A stretch of 11,194 bases of DNA from an uncultured Hyphomonadaceae bacterium (GTDB taxonomy: Bacteria > Pseudomonadota > Alphaproteobacteria > Caulobacterales > Hyphomonadaceae): assembly GCA_937873805.1 (NCBI GenBank), contig CALMWO010000135.1, positions 1 to 11,194 on the forward strand, in the 5' to 3' direction. The position numbers and the translations under genes are program-made. How positions within the stretch are numbered: position 1 is the stretch's first letter; the number at the start of each line of letters is the position of its first letter. This document shows positions 1-6,900 of the stretch, piece after piece. A model generated the notes under the pieces. That model worked only from the letters and a program-made list of their open reading frames with translations. It was not told the DNA's origin and ran no database searches.

Positions 1-521
1 GGCGGAGCACCAGCAGGGCCACGCCGGAAGCCAGCGTCGCGATCGCCGCCTCGGCCACGCGCGCCGCGTTCTTCTTCTTCGTCAGCCGCAGGCGCGATAT
101 CGCCGCGCGCCGTCGCTTCGGCACGGCGTTTTTCTTCATCGGCCAGACGGCGCGCTTCGTCGGCGCGACGCTTGTTGGCTTCGTCGATGGCTTCCTGTTC
201 GAGCTTGCGGCGCTCTTCGTCAGCGCGTCGCTGGGCGATCGCGGCCTGGCGCGCCTTGAGTTCCTGCTCGGAGAGGCCGGACTTCTGCAGCGCTTCCTGC
301 GCCGCCGTCAGCTGAGGCTTCTCGGCAACCTTCTCAGGCTCGGGACGGACAACCTTCGGCTTATCGCCGGGGGTCACCACAACCACGCGTTTTTTCTTTG
401 TCTCGACGACAACCTGCTTGGAGCGGCCGTGCGAGAAGCTCTGCTTCACGGTGCCTGAATCCGCCCGCTTGAGAGTCAGCGGCCGGCGTCCAGTATTGTC
501 CGTGTCCTTGGTATCGGTCAT
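1..521 (-). CDS. infB: translation initiation factor IF-2, N-terminal part (partial)
   Basis: IF-2 is the GTPase that places initiator fMet-tRNA on the 30S subunit and promotes subunit joining in the cytoplasm. Only the first ~173 residues are in the window; the GTPase domain lies beyond position 1. The visible part begins MTDTKDTDNTG and carries the alphaproteobacterial hallmark KQSFSHGRSK (about residues 26-35) followed by a basic VVVETKKKRVV stretch. Next come a highly charged, probably helical Arg/Glu/Ala-rich linker (about residues 85-145) and an Arg/Gly-rich segment. This low-complexity N-terminal extension is usual for IF-2. The ATG at 521-519 overlaps the ylxR stop codon as ATGA, and only a weak Shine-Dalgarno is seen, so translation is probably coupled to ylxR. 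Its place after rimP-nusA-ylxR matches the widely conserved operon. The frame is open to the window edge. Confidence 0.93.
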   Translation of the reverse strand, partial: MTDTKDTDNTGRRPLTLKRADSGTVKQSFSHGRSKQVVVETKKKRVVVVTPGDKPKVVRPEPEKVAEKPQLTAAQEALQKSGLSEQELKARQAAIAQRRADEERRKLEQEAIDEANKRRADEARRLADEEKRRAEATARGDIAPAADEEEERGARGRGGDRDAGFRRGPAGAP

Positions 522-1357
522 TCACTCACTTCAGTTGCGTCAAGTTCGGTTGATATCGGTGTGCCCGGAGAATCGCCCCCGGAAACACGGGCCTGTGTGT
601 CGTCACTAAACTTTTGCCCCGTAGCGCTGCTCGGTTGCCAGCCAGGCAACCAGACGTGCCGGAACCCGGAAAGCCTTTCGAGCTCTCCCCTCCAAGCGTG
701 CGCTATACGGCCATATTTGACGCAAGCGTGTATCACACGGTCACGCCCCAAGGCCATGCCCAATTCACTGGCCAAAAAACAGCCAACAACGGGCGGAAGT
801 TCAAGGTTTCCGGCTGGTTTACCCGTTTCATCCAGCTCGGGCGTGTGGAGCCCGCGCACCAGCGCGAGAACCTTGCTTCGCTGGTCCCCGGACCCGTCGG
901 AAGCCTCTATCAGGAAGGCAGGAGCCGCTTTGCGGACCTCCTCACGGACCTGTTCAAAGCCCAATATGAGATCGCCGGCGCGCTTTACCATGCCGAGCTG
1001 GTCAAGAATTCGCTTGGCCAGCAATTGCTCGACCTGATCGGCCAGATCGGACGCCACCTTCACCGGCTTCTTGAAGGCGCGGTTGAACGCGCCCTTCTTC
1101 ACCGCAAGCGCAATCGCCTCGCGCGAAGCGGCAACCCAAGCGCCCCTGCCCGGCAGCTTGGCCGCCAGGTCGGGCGTTACCTGGTTGTCCGGCGATAGGA
1201 CGAAACGGATCAATTCGCCCTGTTGGCGCCGCTCCATCGTTACGATGCAGCGGCGCTCGGGGTCACGCGCACCTGCCTTGCCGGCGCGGGGCGGACCCGC
1301 GTCGGTTTCGACATCTGGAATGCCGCTCAGTTCGCCATCACTGGTCGCTTGAGGCAT
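518..1357 (-). CDS. ylxR: YlxR family (DUF448) RNA-binding protein fused to an L7Ae-like domain
   Basis: Predicted nucleic-acid-binding protein, 279 residues, encoded between nusA and infB as in many bacteria. Residues about 32-110 form the YlxR domain. The family signatures are visible: RRCIVT with Cys37, a conserved R/F block (ELIRFVLSPD), and the GRGAWV loop at 70-75. Residues about 112-235 resemble the L7Ae/L30e/Gadd45 RNA-binding fold (LGMVKRAGDLILG at 121-133; CFLASELGMALGRDRVIHACVK further on). This two-domain form is typical of alphaproteobacteria, whereas the Firmicutes protein is YlxR alone. The last ~40 residues are low-complexity. The start ATG at 1357 lies 20 bases inside nusA and is preceded by AAGGGGG a few bases upstream, which supports that start. 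Exact molecular function is not established from the sequence; an RNA-related role is inferred from the domains and the operon. Confidence 0.9.
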   Translation of the reverse strand: MPQATSDGELSGIPDVETDAGPPRAGKAGARDPERRCIVTMERRQQGELIRFVLSPDNQVTPDLAAKLPGRGAWVAASREAIALAVKKGAFNRAFKKPVKVASDLADQVEQLLAKRILDQLGMVKRAGDLILGFEQVREEVRKAAPAFLIEASDGSGDQRSKVLALVRGLHTPELDETGKPAGNLELPPVVGCFLASELGMALGRDRVIHACVKYGRIAHAWRGELERLSGFRHVWLPGWQPSSATGQKFSDDTQARVSGGDSPGTPISTELDATEVSE

Positions 1358-3053
1358 TCGCCCCCTTCAGATTGAACAGTTCGTCGCCACGGCTGCGTGC
1401 CGTACCGCCCTGGGATTCGCCGCCAGCGGCATCGAGTTCGGCTTCTTCCGCATCGAGCGCTGCCGCACGAGCCGCCAGAGCTTCCTCGAGCGCCTGCGGT
1501 TCGACCCAGCCGGCCGAAACGCGCGCCTTCAGAATGAACAGTTCGGCGTCGTCACGGCTCATCTCGCCCTTGGCGAGCAGGCCCGGCATCATCTTGGGCT
1601 TGCCATCCGGACCCGGCTCTTTCCAGCCGACGAGATCGTCCGGCACGAGACCAGCGAGGTCGTCGATCGTCTTCACGCCGTTCTCGCCGAACTTCACGGC
1701 CATCACAGGCGTGACGCCTTCCATGTCCGCAACCTCGTCTGCAACGCCGAGTTCCTTGCGCTTGGCGACCAGTTCGGCCGTCAGCTTCTCGAGATATTCA
1801 CGCGCGCGCTGCTGCAGCTCGCCCGCGACTTCCTCGTCGAAGCCCTCGATCGAAGCGAGGCCGTCGATCTCGACATAGGCGATCTCTTCCACGGTTTCGA
1901 AGCCTTCGGACGCCAGCAGCTGGGCCAGCGTTTCGTCGGCATCCAGCGCCTTCTGGAACAGGTCGGTGCGTTCCTTGAACTCGCGTTGACGACGCTCGGA
2001 GTCAGCTGATTCCGTCATCAGATCGATCTGCCAGCCAGTGAGCTGGGAGGCGAGACGCACGTTCTGGCCACGGCGGCCGATGGCGAGCGGGAACTGGCTC
2101 TCCTCGACGACCACTTCCACGCGGCCTTCTTCTTCGTCGATCACGACCTTGGAGACTTCCGCCGGCTGCAGCGCGTTGACGATGAACGTCGCGTCGTCGC
2201 CCGACCACGGAATGATGTCGATCTTCTCGCCGCCGAGTTCGGACACAACCGCCTGCACGCGCGCACCGCGCATACCAACGCACGCTCCGACCGGGTCGAT
2301 CGAACCGTCATGGCTGAACACGCCGATCTTGGCGCGCGAACCCGGGTCACGGGCGCAGGCCTTGATCTCGATCACGCCCTCGTAAACTTCAGGCACCTCT
2401 TGGGCAAAGAGCGCGATCATGAAGCTGGGGTGCGAGCGCGACAGGAAAATCTGCGGGCCCTTGGCTTCCGAGGAAACCTTGTAGAGGTACGAACGGACGC
2501 GGTCGCCCGTGTTGAAGTTCTCGCGCGGAATGCCGTCATTACGGCGGATGACGCCTTCGGCCTTGCCGAGATCGACGATCACATGGCCGTATTCGACGCG
2601 CTTCACGGTGCCGTTGATGACCTCACCGACGCGGTCCTTGAAGTCGTTGTACTGGCGGGCGCGCTCGGCTTCACGAACCTTGCCCGTGATGACCTGCTTC
2701 GCGGTTTGCGCAGCAACGCGGCCAAATTCGAACGGCGGCAGCTCTTCGCGGAATTCGTTGCCGATTTCGGCGTCCGAATCCATTTTCTTGCCTTCGGCCA
2801 GCGTCAGCTGCGTGACCGGGTTTTCGACCGTTTCGACGACAGTCTGGACGCGCCAGAGGCGGGTTTCACCAGAGTCCGGGTTGATCTCGGCGCGGATGTC
2901 GTGCTCCAGGCCATAGCGCGAACGCGCGGCTTTCTGGATCGCCTCTTCCATCGCTTCAAGCACGATGCGCTTGTCGATGGACTTCTCAGCCGCGACCGCG
3001 TTGGCGATCTGCAGGATTTCCAGCCTGTTTGCCGAAACTGCTCCGGTAGCCAT
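1338..3053 (-). CDS. nusA: transcription termination/antitermination factor NusA
   Basis: NusA binds RNA polymerase and nascent RNA and modulates pausing, intrinsic termination and antitermination. The 571-residue product shows the full family layout. The N-terminal polymerase-binding domain spans about 8-130 and the S1 domain about 142-206 (VGEVINGTVKRVEYGHVIVDLG). KH1 is around 250-285 (GACVGMRGARVQAVV...IDIIPWS) and KH2 around 305-348 (AIGRRGQNVRLASQLTGW). Two helix-hairpin-helix acidic repeats follow, at about 370-425 and 440-515. The second contains an insert rich in Gly/Pro/Lys between its helices, ending in RVSAGW, which I recall as common in alphaproteobacteria. The last 50 residues are Ala/Glu-rich. 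The start ATG has an AAGGAG six bases upstream, formed by the final codons of rimP. In other bacteria NusA is involved in feedback control of its own operon. Confidence 0.97.
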   Translation of the reverse strand: MATGAVSANRLEILQIANAVAAEKSIDKRIVLEAMEEAIQKAARSRYGLEHDIRAEINPDSGETRLWRVQTVVETVENPVTQLTLAEGKKMDSDAEIGNEFREELPPFEFGRVAAQTAKQVITGKVREAERARQYNDFKDRVGEVINGTVKRVEYGHVIVDLGKAEGVIRRNDGIPRENFNTGDRVRSYLYKVSSEAKGPQIFLSRSHPSFMIALFAQEVPEVYEGVIEIKACARDPGSRAKIGVFSHDGSIDPVGACVGMRGARVQAVVSELGGEKIDIIPWSGDDATFIVNALQPAEVSKVVIDEEEGRVEVVVEESQFPLAIGRRGQNVRLASQLTGWQIDLMTESADSERRQREFKERTDLFQKALDADETLAQLLASEGFETVEEIAYVEIDGLASIEGFDEEVAGELQQRAREYLEKLTAELVAKRKELGVADEVADMEGVTPVMAVKFGENGVKTIDDLAGLVPDDLVGWKEPGPDGKPKMMPGLLAKGEMSRDDAELFILKARVSAGWVEPQALEEALAARAAALDAEEAELDAAGGESQGGTARSRGDELFNLKGANASSDQ

Positions 3054-3056
3054 TCC

Positions 3057-3725
3057 CTACTCCTTCTTGTCCGACGCCAGGTCTTCTTCCTCGTCGTCGG
3101 ACTCTTCGTCAAAATCCTCATCGAGGTCTTCGTCGACCTCAACGTCGTCAAAATCCTCAGCCGCGAACTCGCCTTCGATCGCGATATCTTCTTCGTCTTC
3201 TTCTTCAGCACCCTCGACAGGCGCCTGGCCCCTGGCCCGCGCCGCCTGAATCAGCTTGTCCGTCAACACCATGGTCGCCCGGGACATGTCCGCGACGTTG
3301 AGTTTGGCGCTGCCGCCATCTTTAAGGTCCAGTTCGACCACGCCATCGATCTCACTGACGATCGCGCCATGGAAGCGCTTCCGGCCATCGATAGTCGGCG
3401 TGCCCAATTCGACCCTGATCTCGTGGCCGATCCATTTGGCGAAATCGCCAACACGGGTCAGCGGCCGGTCGATACCGGGCGAGGACACTTCAAGCGAATA
3501 TTCGCTCGAGATCGGATCTTCAGCTTCCAGCACCGGCGAGATCGCACGCGAAAGCCGCGCGCACCGCGCCACCGTCATCGTGCCGTCCGGCAGCTCCGCC
3601 ATGATCTGCAGCGTCGGCGTCTGCGAGCCGGTAACGCGCACCCGAACGATATCGAGGCCGAGGCTTGTCGCCACCGGCTCGATCATGTCGAGGATACGAA
3701 TTTCAAGTTCGCTTTGCGCCCGCAT
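3057..3725 (-). CDS. rimP: ribosome maturation factor RimP with long acidic tail
   Basis: RimP assists assembly of the 30S ribosomal subunit in the cytoplasm. The product has 222 residues, where the family core is about 150-180. The N-terminal domain holds the diagnostic motif YSLEVSSPGIDRPL at 76-89, followed by the GHEIRVEL start of the C-terminal beta domain and VELDLKDGGSAKLNVADMSRATMV. Residues 170-222 form an extreme acidic tail in which about 32 of 53 residues are Asp or Glu. Acidic extensions occur in alphaproteobacterial RimP, but this one is striking. The start ATG at 3725 is preceded by GAAGGG about 11 bases upstream. It is the first gene of the rimP-nusA-ylxR-infB operon. Its stop codon is three bases from the nusA start. 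Confidence 0.95.
   Translation of the reverse strand: MRAQSELEIRILDMIEPVATSLGLDIVRVRVTGSQTPTLQIMAELPDGTMTVARCARLSRAISPVLEAEDPISSEYSLEVSSPGIDRPLTRVGDFAKWIGHEIRVELGTPTIDGRKRFHGAIVSEIDGVVELDLKDGGSAKLNVADMSRATMVLTDKLIQAARARGQAPVEGAEEEDEEDIAIEGEFAAEDFDDVEVDEDLDEDFDEESDDEEEDLASDKKE
3060..3065 (-). promoter_or_regulatory. nusA Shine-Dalgarno inside the end of rimP
   Basis: AAGGAG ends six bases before the nusA ATG. It is formed from the last two codons of rimP (AAG GAG before TAG), so the rimP terminating ribosome sits over the nusA initiation site. This is consistent with translational coupling. Confidence 0.7.
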
Positions 3726-3771
3726 GAAGCGGAAAACCCTTCAAAATCGGCCTGTAGTGAAGGCCCTAACG

Positions 3772-3807
3772 CGAAGCGGCGGCCCAGTTCCCGGGGCCGC
3801 CGCTTCG
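3772..3807 (-). ncRNA. GC-rich leader hairpin upstream of rimP (possible attenuator)
   Basis: A perfect 14-base-pair stem (3772-3785 pairing with 3794-3807) closes an 8-base loop. It lies between the candidate promoter and rimP, about 46 bases before the start codon. On the minus strand it is not followed by a T-run. A second, smaller hairpin (3749-3753 with 3761-3765, loop of seven) follows, then GATTTT. The tandem arrangement could be an attenuator, a pause site or an RNA-stability element. Classification as a leader RNA is inference. Confidence 0.4.
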
Positions 3808-3813
3808 ATGTGA

Positions 3814-3823
3814 GAACTAGTTC
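3814..3823. promoter_or_regulatory. 10-base perfect palindrome at the predicted rimP start site
   Basis: GAACTAGTTC is perfectly self-complementary and begins about seven bases after the candidate -10 element, so it covers approximately +1 to +10 of the predicted transcript. It could be an operator half-pair site or could simply fold in the RNA. Function is inferred from position alone. Confidence 0.3.
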
Positions 3824-3830
3824 GAAGGGG

Positions 3831-3859
3831 CATATAGGCGCGAACTTGGGACGTGTCGA
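3831..3859 (-). promoter_or_regulatory. candidate sigma-70 type promoter of the rimP operon
   Basis: Reading the minus strand, TCGACA (complement of 3854-3859, five of six matches to TTGACA) is followed after exactly 17 bases by TATATG (complement of 3831-3836, four of six matches to TATAAT). The expected transcription start falls near 3823, giving a leader of about 98 bases before rimP. No other equally good pair was found by eye in this gap. Prediction only. Confidence 0.5.
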
Positions 3860-3877
3860 GCCCCCTTCGTCCAGGAA

Positions 3878-3905
3878 CGGGCGGCCGCCTTGCGACAGCC
3901 GCCCG
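3878..3905 (-). terminator. hairpin after the molybdenum hydroxylase large subunit gene
   Basis: CGGGCGGC (3878-3885) pairs perfectly with GCCGCCCG (3898-3905), with a 12-base loop, starting about 15 bases after the stop codon at 3921. No T-run follows on the minus strand. It may be a weak or Rho-assisted end, or a 3' stabilising structure that insulates the rimP promoter. Confidence 0.4.
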
Positions 3906-3920
3906 CCTGAATTTACCAGA

Positions 3921-6176
3921 TCAGATCGCCGCCTTCACCGCAGCAGAAGTGATCGGGATGTGACGCAGGCGCGCGCCGACCGCATTGAAGATCGCATTGC
4001 CGATCGCCGGCCCCACGACTGTCGTTGCGGGCTCGCCAAGCCCGACCGGCGCTTCGGTGCTGTCGACGAAGGTGATGTCGAGCTCCGGCACGTCGGACAG
4101 GCGCAGCGGCGTGTAGGCGCCAAGATTGGTCGCTTTCACCTGACCCTTCTCGAACTCCGTTCCTTCGTGCAACGCCAGCGAGAGACCCCATAGCGATGCG
4201 CCCTGCATCTGCGAGAGCGCGCCATCGGGATCAACGATCGTTCCCGCGTCCGCCACAAGCGTCAGCTTCTCGACCTTCACATTGCCCGTGCCGCGATCAA
4301 CATGGACCCGCGCAACGCACGCCACCCAGGTGGGCATGTCCCGTTCCTGCCCGAACGACGTAGCGAGACCGAGACCCGTGCCTTCGGGAAGCTGTCCACC
4401 CCAGCCGGCCTTTTCGGCAGCGAGCTTCACCACATTGGCCTGACGCAGTGCGCCGCCAACCGAGTTCGGCGCCGTGCCGGCATTCGCCCCCTCTGCGGTC
4501 AGCAGCTTCATGCGGAAAGCCACCGGATCCATCTTCAGCTTGTGCGCAGCTTCGTCGATGAAGCTTTCCAGCGCCCAGTTGGTGAAGCCCGGCCCAACCG
4601 ATCGCAACCAGCCCGGACGGAAAGTTGCGCTCGCCAGATCATTGGAGATCGCGCGAACCTTGTGGGCGCCGACCGTATACCAGTGGTTTGCGCCGTTGAT
4701 GGCGAAGGGATCGAACGGAATGTCCTTCTCGCCCTTGGGCATGAAGAACGGCGCCATCACCTCGGTCGGCCAACCGCAGGCGACATGCTGTTCCATCGCC
4801 GTGACGCCGCCATCCTTGTCGAACGCCATCCGCATCTTCTGCACGGAGGGCGAGCGCACGGAGTCGAAGCGCGAGTCATCCTCGCGCGTCAGGATCATTT
4901 TCACCGGCTTGCCCAGCGCCTTGGAGGCCAGCGCCGCGCCCACGGCATAATCGCCGTTCAACCGCCGCCCGAAGCCTCCGCCCAGCAGATAGGTGCGCAT
5001 GACGACATCTGTTTCTGGCACGGCCAGCGCCTTGGCCAGCCAGGGCAGGACGAGGCTCTGCCACTGGTTGCCAGTATGAATTTCCCACTTGCCATCCTTC
5101 TCGAAAGCAAGCGCGTTCACTGGCTCCATCTGGAAATGCAGCGCGGTCGCGGTGGTGTATGTCGCCTCGATCGACGACTTCGCAGACCTGAATGCTGGCG
5201 CGGTGTCAGTATTGCCCGTTGCAAGCACCGAGCCTGCATCCGCCTTCGCAATCAGCTTGATCGAATGATCCTGGATGTCCTTCTCGGACACGCCAGTCGT
5301 CGGACCTGCCGTCCAATCCACCTTCACCAGCTCAGCCGCCTTCTTCGCGGCCGGATAGCTCGTCGCTACCACCATCACCCAACCGGGCACAGTGCCGGAC
5401 GGGTCTTCAAGCGCGACGCTTTGAAGATAGCCTTTCACGGCCTTCGCCGCACTGTCGTCGATCGCGTTGACCTTCGATCCGTTGCGCGTCGGCGGAATGA
5501 TGGGGCGGCCATAGACCATCCCCTCCACTTTCGCATCGATGCCATAGACAGCAGCGCCCGTCGTCTTCGCGACAACATCGAGCGACGTCACCGGCTTGCC
5601 GATCAGCTTGCGATCGGTTGCCGGCTTGAACGCGATCTTGGCGAGATCTTCGGGAGTGTAGGTCTTTGTGAGGCCACCGCGGCGGACGATCTCCTTGTAG
5701 GAAATCTTCTTGTCGCCCGAGACGATCTCGCCATTCGCGGCCGAGCATGTTGCAGGGTCGACGCCAAGCGCTGTGGCGCCCGCCTCGATCATAGCTGCCC
5801 GACCAGCGGCGCCAGCCTGGCTGTAGAGCGGATAGGTTTGCCACACCGACCACGAGCCGCCGGTGACCATCAGGCCCCATTTCGGATCGCTGTCGACATG
5901 CTTGATCCGCACATTCTCCCACGGCGCTTCCAGTTCATCGGCGAGAATGCGCGCGAGCGATGTGCCGACATGCTGGCCCATCTCCGCGCGGATCACGTTG
6001 ACCGTCACGATCCCCATATTGTCGATCGCGTACCATTGCGTCGGCTCATAGGCTGCGGCGGTCGACGTGTCGTCGGTCTGGCACGCGGTCAGGAATGAGA
6101 AGGCGACGCCCGTTCCGGCGGCTGCAATCAGGAAGCCACGGCGGCTGAGGACGGGAGCGTTCACTGGCGTATCCAT
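3921..6176 (-). CDS. xanthine dehydrogenase family molybdopterin-binding subunit (IorB-like), Tat-exported
   Basis: Large subunit of a molybdenum hydroxylase resembling isoquinoline 1-oxidoreductase beta (IorB). This class oxidises N-heterocycles or aldehydes using water-derived oxygen; the substrate cannot be read from the sequence. The product has 751 residues. The N-terminus carries a twin-arginine signal (SRRGFLIAA at 11-19) with a lipobox-like LTAC ending at Cys32, so export in folded form with cofactor is expected. Family motifs include GGGFGRR (399-405) followed by PVKMILTREDD, LRSVGPGFTNWALESFIDEAA (524-544), and the C-terminal GLGEP, where Glu715 matches the catalytic glutamate position. 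The ATG at 6176 is two bases after the small-subunit stop and has AAAGGAG seven bases upstream. The same frame stays open far upstream through the small subunit gene, but the Tat signal and Shine-Dalgarno fix the start here. No accessory or electron-acceptor gene is adjacent. Confidence 0.9.
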   Translation of the reverse strand: MDTPVNAPVLSRRGFLIAAAGTGVAFSFLTACQTDDTSTAAAYEPTQWYAIDNMGIVTVNVIRAEMGQHVGTSLARILADELEAPWENVRIKHVDSDPKWGLMVTGGSWSVWQTYPLYSQAGAAGRAAMIEAGATALGVDPATCSAANGEIVSGDKKISYKEIVRRGGLTKTYTPEDLAKIAFKPATDRKLIGKPVTSLDVVAKTTGAAVYGIDAKVEGMVYGRPIIPPTRNGSKVNAIDDSAAKAVKGYLQSVALEDPSGTVPGWVMVVATSYPAAKKAAELVKVDWTAGPTTGVSEKDIQDHSIKLIAKADAGSVLATGNTDTAPAFRSAKSSIEATYTTATALHFQMEPVNALAFEKDGKWEIHTGNQWQSLVLPWLAKALAVPETDVVMRTYLLGGGFGRRLNGDYAVGAALASKALGKPVKMILTREDDSRFDSVRSPSVQKMRMAFDKDGGVTAMEQHVACGWPTEVMAPFFMPKGEKDIPFDPFAINGANHWYTVGAHKVRAISNDLASATFRPGWLRSVGPGFTNWALESFIDEAAHKLKMDPVAFRMKLLTAEGANAGTAPNSVGGALRQANVVKLAAEKAGWGGQLPEGTGLGLATSFGQERDMPTWVACVARVHVDRGTGNVKVEKLTLVADAGTIVDPDGALSQMQGASLWGLSLALHEGTEFEKGQVKATNLGAYTPLRLSDVPELDITFVDSTEAPVGLGEPATTVVGPAIGNAIFNAVGARLRHIPITSAAVKAAI

Positions 6177-6178
6177 GA

Positions 6179-6640
6179 TCAGGCTCCTTTCATCGCGTCG
6201 GCGGCCTGCCGGACGGCGGCGCGGATGCGGGTGTAGGTCATGCAGCGGCAGAGGTTGCCGGTCATCTGCGCGTCGATATCGGCATCCGAAATATTGGGAT
6301 TGTCCTTCAGCACCGCAGCCGCCTGCATGATCTGGCCTGACTGGCAGTAGCCGCACTGCGGCACCTGCAATTCCTGCCATGCCTTCTGGACAGGGTGTGC
6401 GCCCTTCGGGTCGAGCCCCTCGATCGTCGTGATTTCCGCGCCCTCGACCGCGCTGAGCGGCGTGATGCAGGATCGCGCCGCCTTGCCACCGATATGCACG
6501 GTGCAGGCGCCGCACATTCCGATGCCACAGCCGAATTTCGTGCCTGTCAGCCCGGCGTCGTCCCTGATCACCCATAGCAATGGTGTATCGGCATCCGCAT
6601 CGATCGTGACTGCTTTGCCGTTGATCTTGAAGCTTGTCAT
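6179..6640 (-). CDS. (2Fe-2S)-binding small subunit of molybdenum hydroxylase (IorA-like)
   Basis: The 153-residue electron-transfer subunit carries two [2Fe-2S] clusters and partners the molybdopterin subunit encoded two bases downstream. The plant-ferredoxin-type N-terminal cluster ligands are Cys38, Cys43, Cys46 and Cys58 (KFGCGIGMCGACTVH). The C-terminal helical domain supplies Cys96, Cys99, Cys131 and Cys133 (QCGYCQSGQ and GNLCRCMTY). All eight ligands are present and the length is typical. No signal peptide is visible. It is expected to travel through the Tat system bound to the large subunit, as known for such complexes; here that is inference. The ATG at 6640 has GGAG about five bases upstream. 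Electrons would pass to an acceptor such as a cytochrome that is not encoded in this window. Confidence 0.93.
   Translation of the reverse strand: MTSFKINGKAVTIDADADTPLLWVIRDDAGLTGTKFGCGIGMCGACTVHIGGKAARSCITPLSAVEGAEITTIEGLDPKGAHPVQKAWQELQVPQCGYCQSGQIMQAAAVLKDNPNISDADIDAQMTGNLCRCMTYTRIRAAVRQAADAMKGA
6184..6190 (-). promoter_or_regulatory. Shine-Dalgarno deciding the large-subunit start
   Basis: AAAGGAG lies seven bases before the ATG at 6176, within the last codons of the small subunit (…MKGA stop). It decides in favour of this start over the long in-frame upstream extension and indicates coupled translation of the two subunits. Confidence 0.75.
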
Positions 6641-6900
6641 TTTTGCTCCGGTCCGGACTCAAGCTTGCGCGCTTCGGAGCATGAAGGTGGCCGGCTAATG
6701 CGCCAGCATTTGCGATCAGCAGCGAGGCGATATCCTGACGAGTCCCTATGCAGGCATCGTTCTTCAGTTGCGATGCCCTGTCCAGTCATCCGCGCAATCT
6801 CTGCGCGCCGAATGTTGCAAACGTTTCGCAACGGAAAGCTCGACATTCCTTCGGTCTCGCGACATTGAAAGTCGCTGGAATCAGCCAGACGGGGATCGTA
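6641..6900. promoter_or_regulatory. divergent intergenic region between hydroxylase operon and serine hydrolase
   Basis: This 260-base gap must hold promoters for both divergent units. I could not fix convincing -35/-10 pairs. Visible structure: TCCGG-T-CCGGA (6647-6657), overlapping the small-subunit ribosome binding region, and a LacI-like palindrome at 6814-6832. Open frames that cross the gap have no start signals or recognisable protein features. Confidence 0.5.
6814..6832. promoter_or_regulatory. LacI-family-like operator candidate
   Basis: GTTGCAAACGTTTCGCAAC is an almost perfect palindrome: arms GTTGC and GCAAC surround AAACGTTT, with one base missing from exact symmetry. The central AAACGTTT with CG at the dyad is typical of LacI/PurR-type operators. 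It lies about 70 bases before the hydrolase start and about 174 before the small-subunit start. No LacI-type regulator is encoded in the window. Confidence 0.35.

Noticed and set aside
61..260. Repetitive-looking cttc/gcg stretches near the left edge
   Set aside because: They are explained by the charged Arg/Glu/Ala-rich linker of IF-2, not by a DNA repeat element.
3077..3225. Ser/Asp-codon-rich repetitive stretch at the end of rimP, first viewed as a possible simple repeat
   Set aside because: It is explained by GAA/GAC/GAT codons of the acidic RimP tail; there is no regular repeat unit.
2310..4193. 627-codon plus-strand open frame opposite nusA and rimP
   Set aside because: It is antisense to two clearly recognised genes, crosses the rimP promoter gap, and is Arg/His/Asp-rich without any domain. 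This is typical of a high-GC shadow frame.
4302..6098. 598-codon plus-strand open frame opposite the molybdenum hydroxylase
   Set aside because: It lies wholly antisense to a well-supported gene, has Arg/His-rich composition, and shows no recognisable motif.
6177..6662. In-frame N-terminal extension of the hydroxylase large subunit through the small subunit gene
   Set aside because: It overlaps the small subunit completely. The Tat signal, the Shine-Dalgarno at 6184-6190 and family alignment place the start at 6176.
6748..6900. 51-codon upstream extension of the serine hydrolase
   Set aside because: It would bury the signal peptide and includes the LacI-like palindrome; the 6901 start has the signal peptide at its beginning.
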